Shown here piece by piece: positions 24,330 to 33,012 of a stretch of 36,562 nt of DNA. Each line of letters opens with the position of its first letter. Position 1 is the first letter of the stretch. The stretch lies in the NCBI GenBank assembly GCA_002861595.1, contig PJQG01000081.1, positions 1 to 36,562 of the forward strand. Reading direction: 5' to 3'. The position numbers and the translations under genes are program-made. This DNA comes from Actinomycetota bacterium (GTDB lineage Bacteria > Actinomycetota > Acidimicrobiia > Acidimicrobiales > GCA-2861595). The notes under the pieces were generated by a model, which was not told the DNA's origin, searched no databases, and saw nothing but the letters and a program-made list of their open reading frames with translations.

Positions 24330-25568
24330 ATGGAAGGCGCCGACGCTTCGGCGATCACCGCGGAACTGGCGTGTGATCCGAAGAGCGCCTCCTTGGCGCG
24401 CCGCCTTGTCGCCAACGCACTGACCGACGCGGGGCACGGCGCCATGGTCGAACAGGCGAGCCTGCTGGTGAGCGAGGCTGTCACCAACGCCATCCTGCAC
24501 GCCGGCACACCGATCCTCCTCACGTGCTCGTGGACCGGTTCATCGGTTCGCGTCGAAGTGCACGACGGCTCGCCCGTGCTTCCCGGTGTCCGCCACTACA
24601 ACGCCGAAGCCACCACCGGACGTGGGCTTTCCCTGGTCGCGGCGCTTGCCAGTCGCTGGGGTGTAGAGGCGGGTGACCACGGCAAGACGCTGTGGTTCGA
24701 ACTCGGCACCTCCGCCGCCGACGCCGAGGTCGACGACGTTGAGGCGGAACGACGACGATCAATGGTGACGGTCGAACTGCTGGACGCGTCGCCTGCGCTG
24801 CTGCTGGCCACCATCGAATACGGCGAAGCTGTCCTGCGCGAGATGGCGCTGCTGTCGCTCGGTGGTGAACTCGACGCCGTCCTCCCCGGCGGCTGGCGTT
24901 TGCCCAATTTCGACGTCGGTCCGATCCTCGCTGTCGCCACCGCTGCCCGAGACGCCGGACGTGAGCGGGTCGACCTCGAGGTGGCTCTGCCGCCCGAGGC
25001 GGGTGACACGTCGCTCGAGCGCCTGCGCCTCGTCGACGTAGCCGACGGTCTCGCTCGGCAAGGGCGTCTCCTGATCCAACCCGCCGTGCCTGAGATCGGG
25101 GCGTGTCGTCACTGGCTGTATTCGCAGATCCACGAGCAGTGGAGCGGAACTGCAGCTCAGCCTTGGCGCCTACCTGACCTCCTGCAGCCCGCTCGTGTCG
25201 CGGCGGTGCTCCCGGCCGAGGAGGTGGCGTCGCTGCGTACCACCGCCGTGGCCACCATCGTCGCCGATGACGCGAACCGGATCATCTTCGTCAACGACCT
25301 TGCCGGCGACCTCTTGGGATGGGAGAGCGACGCTCTGGTCGGCCAGCGCCTCACGGTCATCGTCCCGCCGGCCCTTCGCGAGCGCCATCTGGCTGGTTTC
25401 AGCCGTCTGCAACTGACCGGCGAGTCGCAGCTGCTCGACCGGCCCTTTGCCGTACCCGCCCTGCGGCGGGACGGGTCAGAAGTCGCCGTGGTCCTGACCA
25501 TCAGCGCCGTCAAGGGCCACGCCGGCCGGCAAGCATTCCGGGCCTCGCTCCGACGTCGTTCGCACTGA
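24330..25568 (+). CDS. HATPase (RsbW/anti-sigma-type) and PAS domain protein
   Basis: The 412-residue protein begins with a GHKL ATPase of the RsbW type: N box LVSEAVTNAILHA, G1 box VEVHDGSP and G2-like GRGLSLVAALASRWGV. A middle helical and Glu-rich domain (about 145-320) is unrecognised. A PAS domain (about 325-400) follows: VATIVADDANRIIFVNDLAG, then WESDALVGQRLTVIVPPALR. RsbW-type kinases phosphorylate STAS antagonists and bind sigma factors; the added PAS suggests direct sensing. The end of the PAS domain is abrupt (RASLRRRSH), possibly truncated by nearby rearrangement. ATG 24330 fits the usual start of the ATPase domain. Confidence 0.82.
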   Translation: MEGADASAITAELACDPKSASLARRLVANALTDAGHGAMVEQASLLVSEAVTNAILHAGTPILLTCSWTGSSVRVEVHDGSPVLPGVRHYNAEATTGRGLSLVAALASRWGVEAGDHGKTLWFELGTSAADAEVDDVEAERRRSMVTVELLDASPALLLATIEYGEAVLREMALLSLGGELDAVLPGGWRLPNFDVGPILAVATAARDAGRERVDLEVALPPEAGDTSLERLRLVDVADGLARQGRLLIQPAVPEIGACRHWLYSQIHEQWSGTAAQPWRLPDLLQPARVAAVLPAEEVASLRTTAVATIVADDANRIIFVNDLAGDLLGWESDALVGQRLTVIVPPALRERHLAGFSRLQLTGESQLLDRPFAVPALRRDGSEVAVVLTISAVKGHAGRQAFRASLRRRSH

Positions 25569-25635
25569 CGTCGTCGTCGCCGGGCTGAACGGAACTTGCT
25601 GCGCACGATGAGGGACGCCGTGCCTAGGGAGGCGT

Positions 25636-25868
25636 ATGGGTCGAGAGGTGGACCGACTCGAGGAACGGCCCCATGACGAGCTCTTCGTCAAGGATGCGCT
25701 GGCAGGCCACGTGCTGGCGCAGCTGGCGCGGATCGTGCTGGCAGAAGAGACGCTCGACAGCGTTCTGTCGACGGTCATCGAGCTCATCAAGCACGTTGAT
25801 CCCTGCCGCCGACGAGGTGTCTTTGACGCTCGTGCGGAGGGGTCGGGCGGAAACCGCGGCCTACACGG
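25636..25868 (+). pseudogene. GAF-domain protein fragment with a frameshift
   Basis: The first frame (ATG 25636) encodes MGREVDRLEERPHDELFVKD and a helix ending TVIELIKHV. The expected continuation of a GAF domain (IPAADEVSLTLVRRGRAETA) is found one frame over from about 25798 and stops making sense at about 25868. Two lesions are inferred: a 1-base frameshift near 25796 and loss of the remaining GAF domain at a junction with unrelated minus-strand sequence. Confidence 0.6.
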
Positions 25869-25869
25869 G

Positions 25870-26105
25870 CGAGATCCAAGACGGCGACGAGGGCGAGATC
25901 GCCGGCATCGACGCGCTCGGGCACGCCTCGGCGGCGCAGGACCACGAGATGATCGACTTGGGCGGCCCCACCATGGTGCGGCCACCGCCGACGACGGTGG
26001 CGACGTAGACGCCAATGATGGCGGCGAAGGCCCGAAGCGGGCGATCCTCGCCGTTGCGGTAGGACGCTTCCTCTCGAGCCACCACCTCGGTGACGCGGTT
26101 GCGGT
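25870..26105 (-). pseudogene. Decayed DUF1360-like protein fragment
   Basis: Minus-strand reading gives YRNGEDRPLRAFAAIIGVYV in one frame and then LRRRGVPERVDAGDLALVAV in another. Both blocks match DUF1360-type small membrane proteins as I remember them (RP..Y..L...Y and VPERxDxxDLALVAVATHK). A frameshift near 25970 separates them and the typical ATHKLSR end is missing at the junction with the GAF fragment. Confidence 0.5.
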
Positions 26106-26250
26106 CCGCCTGGGCGGACGGCGTCTGGTCCAGTGGCCTCCCCTTGTCTCCGAGCGGTGTGCGCACAGTCCGGCATGAGGCGCCACCACCGCCATCGCGC
26201 TGACCGCGGTGACGCCATTCGGCAAGAAGATGTCACTACGCACCACCGGA

Positions 26251-26298
26251 GGGATGCTCCGCCAGTGCGCGAGCCGTCCTCGGACGGCCGAGCATCCC
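26251..26298. repeat. Nested inverted repeats upstream of the RsbU-like gene
   Basis: A 9-bp repeat (GGGATGCTC at 26251-26259 and GAGCATCCC at 26290-26298) encloses a 7-bp repeat (GCCGTCC / GGACGGC, 26273-26288, two-base loop). It lies 40 bases upstream of the phosphatase start and may be a terminator or leader structure. Confidence 0.4.
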
Positions 26299-26338
26299 AA
26301 GAGCGGGGGGAGCCGGACGACAGACGCTTCGTCCCGGC

Positions 26339-27571
26339 GTGAGACAGGATGCATCCGTGGCGAACGAGGCCGATCAGTCCCGAACGAAGGCAAGACTGCT
26401 CGATCTGTTCGCAGAGGTGTCCCGCACGGTCGAGCCTCACACCCTCGGCCCGCTCACGGCGGAGGCGGTCGAGGTCGTCGGTGGCCGCCACGGTGCGCTG
26501 TACCTGGTCGATCTCGAGCAGCAAGACCTCATCCCGGTCGGCGATGATTCCTCGGGTGAGAAGTTGAGCATCGACGGGTCGATCGCTGGACGGGCGTTCC
26601 GTAGCGCCGAGCAGCTGGCGGTCGCCCAGGACGACGGCTCGACTCGCCTCTGGATTCCGTTGATCGAGGGCGCCGAGCGGATCGGCGTCATCGGCGCAAC
26701 CCAGGACACCCTAACCGACGAGCATCGGGCGACCTATGCCGACCTCGCCCATCTGGTCGCGTCGCTGGTGGTGTCGAAGTCGCAGATCGGCGACTCGCTG
26801 AACGTGGTTCGCCGGACACGAGACGTCGATCTCGCCGCGGAGTTGCGATGGAGCCTCCTGCCGCCGTTGACCGCGGCATCGCCCGACGTGTCGATCGCGG
26901 CGATCCTCGAGCCGGCGTACCAGATCGCGGGCGACGCGTTCGACTACGCCGTCAATCCAGGGATCGCTCACATCGCGGTGTTCGATGCGGTCGGCCATGG
27001 TCTCGAGGCGAGCCGGCTCGCCAACCTCGCGGTGGGCAGCTACCGGCACAGCCGGCGCCGTGGGCTAGACCTCGCCGCGACCTACCAGGAGATGGATCAC
27101 GTGGTCGCCGCGCAGTTCGGCGAGTCGAGGTTTGTCACCGCACAGTTCGCGCAGCTCGACGTCGCTTGCGGACGGCTGCGATGGCTCGATGCCGGTCACC
27201 CGAAGCCGCTCAGGCTCCGAAACGGTGCCGTGAGCCAGCTCGACGGTGATGTCTGCCTGCCCGTCGGCCTCGCCTCGATGGGACCAGACAAAGGGGCAAC
27301 CCATACCGCCGACACGTGCGAGGCATCCCTGGAGCCGGGTGACGGTGTCCTGTTCTTCAGCGACGGCGTGACCGAGGCACGCTCGCCGACAGGCGAGCTC
27401 TTCGGCGTCGATCGCCTCGGCGAGTTCCTCGTGCGCGCCGCGTCAGCGGGCGAGGCGCTTCCGGAGACCGTCCGCCGGCTGGCGCGTGCCGTGCTCGCCC
27501 ACCAACAGGACCACCTCCAGGACGACGCCTCGATCGTGTTGATGAACTGGCATCCCGACAACCGATGCTGA
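26339..27571 (+). CDS. GAF-SpoIIE (RsbU-like) PP2C phosphatase
   Basis: The 410-residue protein has an N-terminal GAF domain (about 20-150: RHGALYLVDLEQQDLIPVGD, then IDGSIAGRAFRSAEQLAVAQ) and a C-terminal SpoIIE/PP2C domain (about 190-400) with metal ligands in IAGDAFDY, VFDAVGHGLEA and FFSDGVTEARS, and a LDAGHPKPLRLR segment. Such phosphatases dephosphorylate STAS anti-anti-sigma proteins. It pairs in function with the HATPase-PAS gene at 24330, with the GAF remnant between. No STAS gene is in the window. GTG 26339 is used; GTG 26357 is an alternative. Confidence 0.9.
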   Translation: MRQDASVANEADQSRTKARLLDLFAEVSRTVEPHTLGPLTAEAVEVVGGRHGALYLVDLEQQDLIPVGDDSSGEKLSIDGSIAGRAFRSAEQLAVAQDDGSTRLWIPLIEGAERIGVIGATQDTLTDEHRATYADLAHLVASLVVSKSQIGDSLNVVRRTRDVDLAAELRWSLLPPLTAASPDVSIAAILEPAYQIAGDAFDYAVNPGIAHIAVFDAVGHGLEASRLANLAVGSYRHSRRRGLDLAATYQEMDHVVAAQFGESRFVTAQFAQLDVACGRLRWLDAGHPKPLRLRNGAVSQLDGDVCLPVGLASMGPDKGATHTADTCEASLEPGDGVLFFSDGVTEARSPTGELFGVDRLGEFLVRAASAGEALPETVRRLARAVLAHQQDHLQDDASIVLMNWHPDNRC

Positions 27572-27603
27572 ACGACGCGCTTCCCCGGCATCGCCGGTGA
27601 CGA

Positions 27604-27870
27604 CTACCGCTCCTCTTCGGGGCGCCACTTGCGGGCGTGGTCGCGCCGGCCGTGGCGAGCCTCCGCGCCCTTGTAGGTGCCCAAGGGGCGGAAGCGGCGG
27701 GTCGTGCGGACGAGGTCGGCCTGGTTGGCCATCACGTCGTCGAGATCCTTGTAGGCGCCGGGCATCTCGTCGAGCACCGCCTCCTTGTTGGTGGCGAAGA
27801 CCTTCCCGCCGGCTGCGGCGACGGTCTCGAGCTCTCGTTGGAGGGAGAGGGCGACGCCGACTTCCTCATG
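27604..27870 (-). pseudogene. rtcB: 3' fragment of an RtcB-type RNA ligase gene
   Basis: The C-terminal ~85 residues remain: ELETVAAAGGKVFATNKEAV, then DEMPGAYKDLDDVMANQADL, then RRFRPLGTYKG and a basic tail. The MPGAYKDxDxVM and RPLGxxKG pattern is the end of RtcB RNA 3'-phosphate ligases. The active-site His-guanylylation domain and the metal sites are absent. Frame upstream of 27870 is open to 27942 but unlike RtcB. It converges with the RsbU-like gene and is back-to-back with the regulator at 28003. Confidence 0.65.
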
Positions 27871-28002
27871 GCCTGGGTTTCTGTTCCAGATCTCGGGCTG
27901 CACCCCTCGATCCGCAGTCACTCGAGCTCGCGACGAAGCCAACCCGCCGCCTCCGAGTCCGCCACCGCCCCGACGCTGCCGGCGCAGCGGGCGCAGACCA
28001 CA

Positions 28003-30939
28003 ATGGGGCTAGTGGACGAGAGCTCGGTTCTCCGGTCGGTCGGAAGCACCGCCGTGTCGGTCGATCTCGTAGGCCGGGAGGTCGAGCTGGCCCATCTCCG
28101 CGAGGCGCTCGACGCCGCGTGTGCCGGCGAGGGAGGCGTCGTGTTCCTCGTGGGCGAGGCCGGGATCGGGAAGTCGCGGCTGGCCGAAGCAGTGGCGTCC
28201 GATTCCGCCGCCCGCGGGTTGCCCATGCTCCGGGGCCGGGCGATCCAGACAGCAACGCCCGCTCCCTACCGGCCGCTCGCCGAAGCCCTGTCCTCCGCCG
28301 TGCGAGCCGGCATCGCCCCCGAGCTCACCGAGGTAAATCCCTTCCGGGCGATCCTCGGCCGCCTCGTCCCAGAGTGGCGTCGCGATGACCATGGGCCGTT
28401 GGACGAGTCACAGGTGGCGGTGGCGGAGGCGGTGCTCCGGCTCCTCCGCGCCACCGCCGGCGAAAGTGGCGTAGTCCTGGTGCTCGAGGACCTTCACTGG
28501 GCGGACCCGGAGACGGTGACGGCGGTGGAGTACCTGGCGGACAACCTCAGTTCGGAAAGGGTCCTGTGCGTGGTCACGGTCCGCGAGGGTCACGGAGGGA
28601 AGGGGACGGACCTGGCCGAGGTGCTGCGGTGCCGGCGCGCCGCGCCGGTCCTCCACCTCGCACCGCTCGGCGAGCGCGAGGTCACCGCCATGGTGGCGTC
28701 GTGCCTCGGAGCGGCGACGATCTCCGACGACGTCGTCGCTTTGGCGGCGCGGGCCGAGGGTGTCCCGTTCATCGTCGAGGAGCTGCTCACTACCGCCGTC
28801 TCGACCGGCGCCCTCGTGCAGGAGGCGGGGTCGTGGATGGTGGCGAAGCGGGTCGAGGCGGTGGTACCCGCCACCTTCGCCGAGAGCATCCGGCGGAGGC
28901 TGGGAGAACTCGGCGATGACGGCGAGCGGGTCGTGGTCGCCGCCGCGGTACTCGGGAGGCAGTTCGACTGAGGGCTGCTCCTGGCGATCACCGATCTGGG
29001 CGACGACGTTGTCCTGCGCGCACTGCACCAAGCGGTCGACGCCCGGATCATCTCCTGGAAGCGGGACGACGGCGCCTTCCGGTTCCGACACGCGCTTTCC
29101 CGGGATGCGGTGCTCGCCACACTCTTCACCCCGGAGGTTCAGGCGGTCGCCCGGCGGGCACTGGAAGCGGTCGAGGCGGGGCATCCCGATCTCGAGGGGG
29201 AGTGGGGGGAGCTCGCCGCCGAACTGGCCGGAGCGGCCGGCGATTTCCGGCGGGCTGTGACACTGCTCGTCGCCGCCGGGCGACGGGCCTTTCGTCAGGG
29301 CGCGCTGGCCACGGTCGAAGCGATGCTCGACCGGGCTCGGGAACTGCTGCCGGCGACAGATCCGGCGTCACTCGACGTCGACGAGTTCCTCCTCGAGGTG
29401 CTGTCCCTCGCCGGGAAGGGGACCCGGGCGGGCGAAGTGGCCCGGTCGCTGCTCGACCGCCTCGGGGCCGCACCGGAGTGGGCGCGGCGACGGGCGGAGG
29501 TCAACCTCCGGCTAGCGCGGGCGGCGGTGGTAGCGACGAAGTGGGACGACGCGCGCCGGCATCTCGAGCACGCGAAAGACGAGTTTTCGACGGCGCCTGA
29601 CGAGGAGCTCAGTGCGTCGATCGACGTCGTCGCCGCACAGGTCGCCGTCGTGCGCGACCCGGCCGAGGCGCCGACTCTGGCGCGAGCCGCGTTGGCCGCC
29701 GCTGAGAGCCTCGGGCTGCCGGAGGTCGCCTGCGAGGCGCTCGAGGTCCTGGGCAGGGTCCAACGGCCAGCCGATCTCGCTGCCGCCGAGGACGCGTTCG
29801 ACCGAGCAGTCGCCATCGCGGAATCCAACCGGCTGGCGCTCTGGCGGGCCAGGGCCGTGCACGAGCTCGGCGCCATCGACATGCTGAAGGGCCGTCCGGT
29901 GGGGCGGCTCGAGGAGGCTCGGGAGCTGGCACTGAGGCTGGGGGCACTTGCGACGGCCGCCGTCGTCGACGTCCAGATCGCGGCCGCGCTCGTGATCTCC
30001 GACGACCCCGGGCGGGGGGTCGAGGCGGCCCGGCGGGCGGCCGAGGTGGCCCGCCGCTACCGCTTCGACCAGACGCTGGCGGCGGCGCTCGCCCTCGAGG
30101 CGTACGGGCACGCCCGCTGGCGGGACCGCGCCGGGATGCAGCGCTGCATCGACGAGGCGCACGCGGTCGCCGCCGGCGTCCCGGACATCGAGGTGAAGAC
30201 GGCGACGGCGGCCGCCCTGCTGGCGCTGATCCAGGAGGATCGCGCGGCGGCGAGGGACCTCTTGTGCTCAGGGCTCCAGGCCGCCGCCAGGGGAGGTGAC
30301 TACTCCGTAGTCCCGGCCGTCGGGATGCTCGCCGTGCTCCGCGCCTTGGACGGAGGCGACGATCGGGCTCCCGACATCGCGGTCCCTGCGTGGTCGGTGC
30401 ACTTCCTCGCCGGCGCCTACCTGAAGTACGCGGGCGCCATCACCGCCGGCCGTGCCGGCGACGGCGACCGGGCCCTCGCCCTGGCGGAAGATGCGGACCG
30501 GATCCTCGAGGGTCACCGGTGGTTCGGCCACCTCGGCCGCCGGCTCGTTGCCGAGGCTGCGATCACCGACGGGTGGGGAGCGCCGGGCGAGTGGCTCTCG
30601 CATACGCTCCGCTTCTTCGACGAGGGCGGCGAAGGCTCCGTGGCGTCCGCGTGCCGGTCGCTCCTGCGCAGGACCGGCGTGGCCGTGCCGCGGCGGCGGG
30701 CCCACCCCGGCGTGCCCGACGAGCTGCGGGCGCTGGGCGTGACGGCACGGGAGCTAGAGGTTTTCCGGCTCCTCGCTTTGGGACAGTCGAACAAGGACAT
30801 CGCCGCCCGCCTGTACCTGTCTCCCCGCACCGTGGAGCGCCACGTGGCCAACGTCATGGTGAAGACGGGCGCCACACGGCGCTCGGAGCTGGTGGCCTTC
30901 GCCGCCAGGACCGTCGGATCCAAGGAGTCGCTGGCCTAA
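28003..30939 (+). pseudogene. LuxR-family ATPase-TPR regulator interrupted by an in-frame TGA
   Basis: One continuous reading frame of 979 codons would give a large LAL-type regulator: AAA-like ATPase with Walker A GEAGIGKSRL and Walker B LVLEDLHWAD, a TPR-rich middle, and a C-terminal LuxR HTH (TARELEVFRLLALGQSNKDI then LSPRTVERHVANVM). At codon 323 (28969-28971) there is a TGA between VLGRQFD and GLLLAITDLG. Relatives usually have Trp here (FDW), so the codon was probably TGG. Both halves keep good coding bias. Possible outcomes: a pseudogene, a stop readthrough, a sequencing error, or a split gene with a restart (ATG or GTG near 29110) giving a TPR-HTH protein. Downstream are an MBL-fold gene and an SRPBCC gene. 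Start ATG 28003 has no strong Shine-Dalgarno. Confidence 0.8.
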
Positions 30940-31063
30940 AGACGCGGGTCGTCGTCGGCAAGATGACGGTTCTCCCTCATGTGCGAGCGACGGGGTCGGT
31001 CGCATGCTCGTCGTGCACCTCGCCATGCGAGGACGGACCGACAACCCGACAGGAAGGATGGAA

Positions 31064-31897
31064 ATGAGCTTCTCCCCGGAGGCGCCGCCGACCTACGTGG
31101 CGCCCACTCGCGTCGACGCCGACACGTGGGTCATCCACCAGGTGCAGCAGGCGCTCGGAGCGCCGCTCACGGTGTACCTGAACTCCATGATCATCGCCGG
31201 GTCCCAGCCGGCCATCATCGACACCGGCTCCCCCAACAACCGGACGCAGTGGCTCGAGGACGTCTTCGGCATCGTGGAGCCCGGCGACGTGCGGTGGGTG
31301 TTCCTGTCGCATGACGACAGCGACCACACGGGGAACCTCGCCGAGGTCATGGAGGCCTGTCCCAACGCCGTGCTCGTGTGCAGCTGGGCGATCGTCGAGC
31401 GGTTCAGCAACGCGTTCCGCTTCCCGCTCGAGCGCTGCCGCTGGCTCAACGACGGCGAGAGCCTGCAGATCGGCGACCGAACCATCCTCGCCGTCCGGCC
31501 CCCGGTGTACGACTCCCCGGCGACGAGGGGGTTCCTCGACCAGCGGACGGGCGTCTACTGGGCCGTCGATGCCTTCGCGACGCCGTGCCCCGGGGGCCCC
31601 GTGCCCACCGTCGCCGACCTGGACCCGACGTTCTGGGCGGAGGGCATGGCGATGTTCATCAACCACGCGCTGTCGCCGTGGATAGGGCTGGTCGACCGGG
31701 GCCGGTACGGAGCGCAGCTCGATCGGGTGTCGGCGCTCGGAGTGAGCTCGATCGCGACCGCCCATAGCCCGCTGATCACCTCCTCGAGCGTCGACGACGC
31801 CTTCGCTCTCCTCCGCCGGCTGCCCGACATGCAGGTCCCCCCGGCGCCTGACCAGTCCACGCTCGACCTCATCCTGGCAGCGGCGTCGGCGGCGTGA
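31064..31897 (+). CDS. MBL-fold metallohydrolase, paralogue of the gene at 15247
   Basis: The 277-residue protein aligns with the 15247 product throughout: LTVYLNSMIIAGSQPAIIDT, the metal motif SHDDSDHTG (HxDxDH form), an Asp in AVDAFAT and the last His in IATAHSPL. One usual histidine is missing (VLVCSWAIV in place of LVTHGF). Such a loss may alter metal binding or leave a one-metal site. AGGAAGG lies 6 bases upstream of ATG 31064, favouring it over ATG 31058. It follows the interrupted LuxR regulator by 124 bases and precedes the SRPBCC gene by 36. Confidence 0.85.
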   Translation: MSFSPEAPPTYVAPTRVDADTWVIHQVQQALGAPLTVYLNSMIIAGSQPAIIDTGSPNNRTQWLEDVFGIVEPGDVRWVFLSHDDSDHTGNLAEVMEACPNAVLVCSWAIVERFSNAFRFPLERCRWLNDGESLQIGDRTILAVRPPVYDSPATRGFLDQRTGVYWAVDAFATPCPGGPVPTVADLDPTFWAEGMAMFINHALSPWIGLVDRGRYGAQLDRVSALGVSSIATAHSPLITSSSVDDAFALLRRLPDMQVPPAPDQSTLDLILAAASAA

Positions 31898-31933
31898 CGC
31901 CGCCGAACGAACGAGACGAAAGGAGGTCCGACG

Positions 31934-32323
31934 ATGGCTGAAGTGAGGGTGGCGAAGCGATACGAGACCCCGGCCGTCCGCATGTGGGGGCGCATCGGCG
32001 ATCCGGCGGAGCTGGCCTCATGGCACCCTGCGATCGAGGCGACCGAGGTGGTGGACGGCGGCGCCACCAGGATCAACACCGTTTTGGGTGGCGCCCGGGT
32101 GGTGGAGCCGATCCTCGAGCGGGCGGGCGACCGGTACACCTTCCGGATCACCGAGAGCCCGCTTCCCCTTTCCGACTTCGTGTCGACGCTTCGGGTCGAG
32201 CCCGATGGGGAGCGGGCTTGCCTCGTGGAGTGGGGCGCGACGTTCACGCCGGCAGGCGTGCCCGAGGAGGAGGCCAGCCAGATCGTCCGCGGGTTCTTCC
32301 AGGCAGGTCTCGACGCACTGTAG
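31934..32323 (+). CDS. SRPBCC-family (START/polyketide-cyclase-like) protein
   Basis: The 129-residue product fits the SRPBCC fold: AEVRVAKRYETPAVRMWGRI, then DPAELASWHPAIEATEVVDG, then IRGL-like strand/helix structure ending in the long C-terminal helix (EEEASQIVRGFFQAGLDAL). The family binds hydrophobic ligands in a deep cavity and includes polyketide cyclases. AAAGGAGG lies at ideal spacing before ATG 31934. It is probably co-transcribed with the MBL gene. The ligand is not indicated. Confidence 0.82.
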   Translation: MAEVRVAKRYETPAVRMWGRIGDPAELASWHPAIEATEVVDGGATRINTVLGGARVVEPILERAGDRYTFRITESPLPLSDFVSTLRVEPDGERACLVEWGATFTPAGVPEEEASQIVRGFFQAGLDAL

Positions 32324-32552
32324 GGCGTACCCTTCTCGTTCGAACCTGTCGCGTCCGCCGAGCGGGGGGCATTGTGGCGAACGGTAGCCGGTGACCCCGG
32401 AGCGGTAGAGACGGCGGATAGCGCTCGGCCAAGTGGAGCTGTAGACCGCCGAATAACGGCTTCGACCGCTGCAAACCCCGTATATTGGGCGGCGGCCAAC
32501 GGCGTCTGCTCGGGCGGTTGGCACCGACGCGCAACTGCCCGATATCCGGCGG

Positions 32553-32588
32553 GTGCGGGCGTTACCGGCGGCCCGGTATCGCCCGCAC
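32553..32588. terminator. Strong hairpin, likely terminator
   Basis: A 16-bp stem with one T-T mismatch (arms 32553-32568 and 32573-32588) and a CGGC tetraloop. It sits 9 bases beyond the stop of the minus-strand integrase tail, and between two converging transcription units, so it could work in either direction. No T-tract. Confidence 0.6.
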
Positions 32589-32597
32589 GCTTGAGGA

Positions 32598-32651
32598 TCA
32601 GCGCGAGGCGCCCACCAGGAAGGTGGCGACGACGTAGGTGGCGTTACCGTG
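32598..32651 (-). pseudogene. Second integrase C-terminal remnant
   Basis: The minus strand ends HGNATYVVATFLVGASR then TGA, very like the tail DRHATYVVAAFLAGAAR of the remnant at 20121-20297. Only about 17 residues match; the catalytic Tyr region is absent. A hairpin follows as expected for a gene end. Confidence 0.4.
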
Positions 32652-32739
32652 CGCCCCGCCGATCGTGACCGGGTTGGTGACCGACGGCGAGCGCGGCAAG
32701 TGGGTGGCCCTGAACGACCTCAATGGCCGCTCGGCGCGC

Positions 32740-33012
32740 TCACCGGCCCGTGATCGCAACGAGGTCTACGTCACCGGTGGCATAGTCGTGGAGCCACCAG
32801 ATCACAACATCGGGCTCGCCCGAGACTTCCAGTGCGGCAGTCCGGATCTCATACTCCGGTTGCTTGGACAGTTCTGCGATTGGGACGCGGGGTGCACGCC
32901 ACGGTCGGTCACCGAGTTCGGCGACAAAGGTGGGAGCTACCCTGCGCGCAGCCGGGCTGGGTGCTTCTCGGTCGATCCAGGCCTGGAACTCGCTGATGTC
33001 GCGTAGCGTCAC
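32740..33012 (-). CDS. Small protein, possibly toxin of a coupled pair
   Basis: The 90-residue product (MTLRDISEFQAWIDREAPSP, later AELGDRPWRAPRVPIAELSK, and a beta-rich end YATGDVDLVAITGR) has no certain family. It is expressed from GTG 33012, which overlaps the stop of the upstream gene (CTAC on the plus strand), so the pair is coupled as in many toxin-antitoxin modules. Size and beta-rich end would allow a RelE/ParE-like fold, but I cannot show the motif. Confidence 0.5.
   Translation of the reverse strand: MTLRDISEFQAWIDREAPSPAARRVAPTFVAELGDRPWRAPRVPIAELSKQPEYEIRTAALEVSGEPDVVIWWLHDYATGDVDLVAITGR

Larger units (their letters stand above)
32324..32739. other. Intergenic region with a hairpin and an integrase tail
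   Basis: About 415 bases. It contains a TATATT-rich patch (near 32480), a strong hairpin and a short integrase tail (listed separately). No other coding sequence supported. Confidence 0.4.

Noticed and set aside
28969-28971. Selenocysteine or a changed genetic code at the in-frame TGA
   Set aside because: No SECIS-like hairpin directly after the codon was apparent, the expected residue is Trp, and TGA ends many other genes in the window.
32330-32360. A GTTCGAA-containing stretch resembling a tRNA T-arm
   Set aside because: No acceptor stem or anticodon arm could be folded around it.
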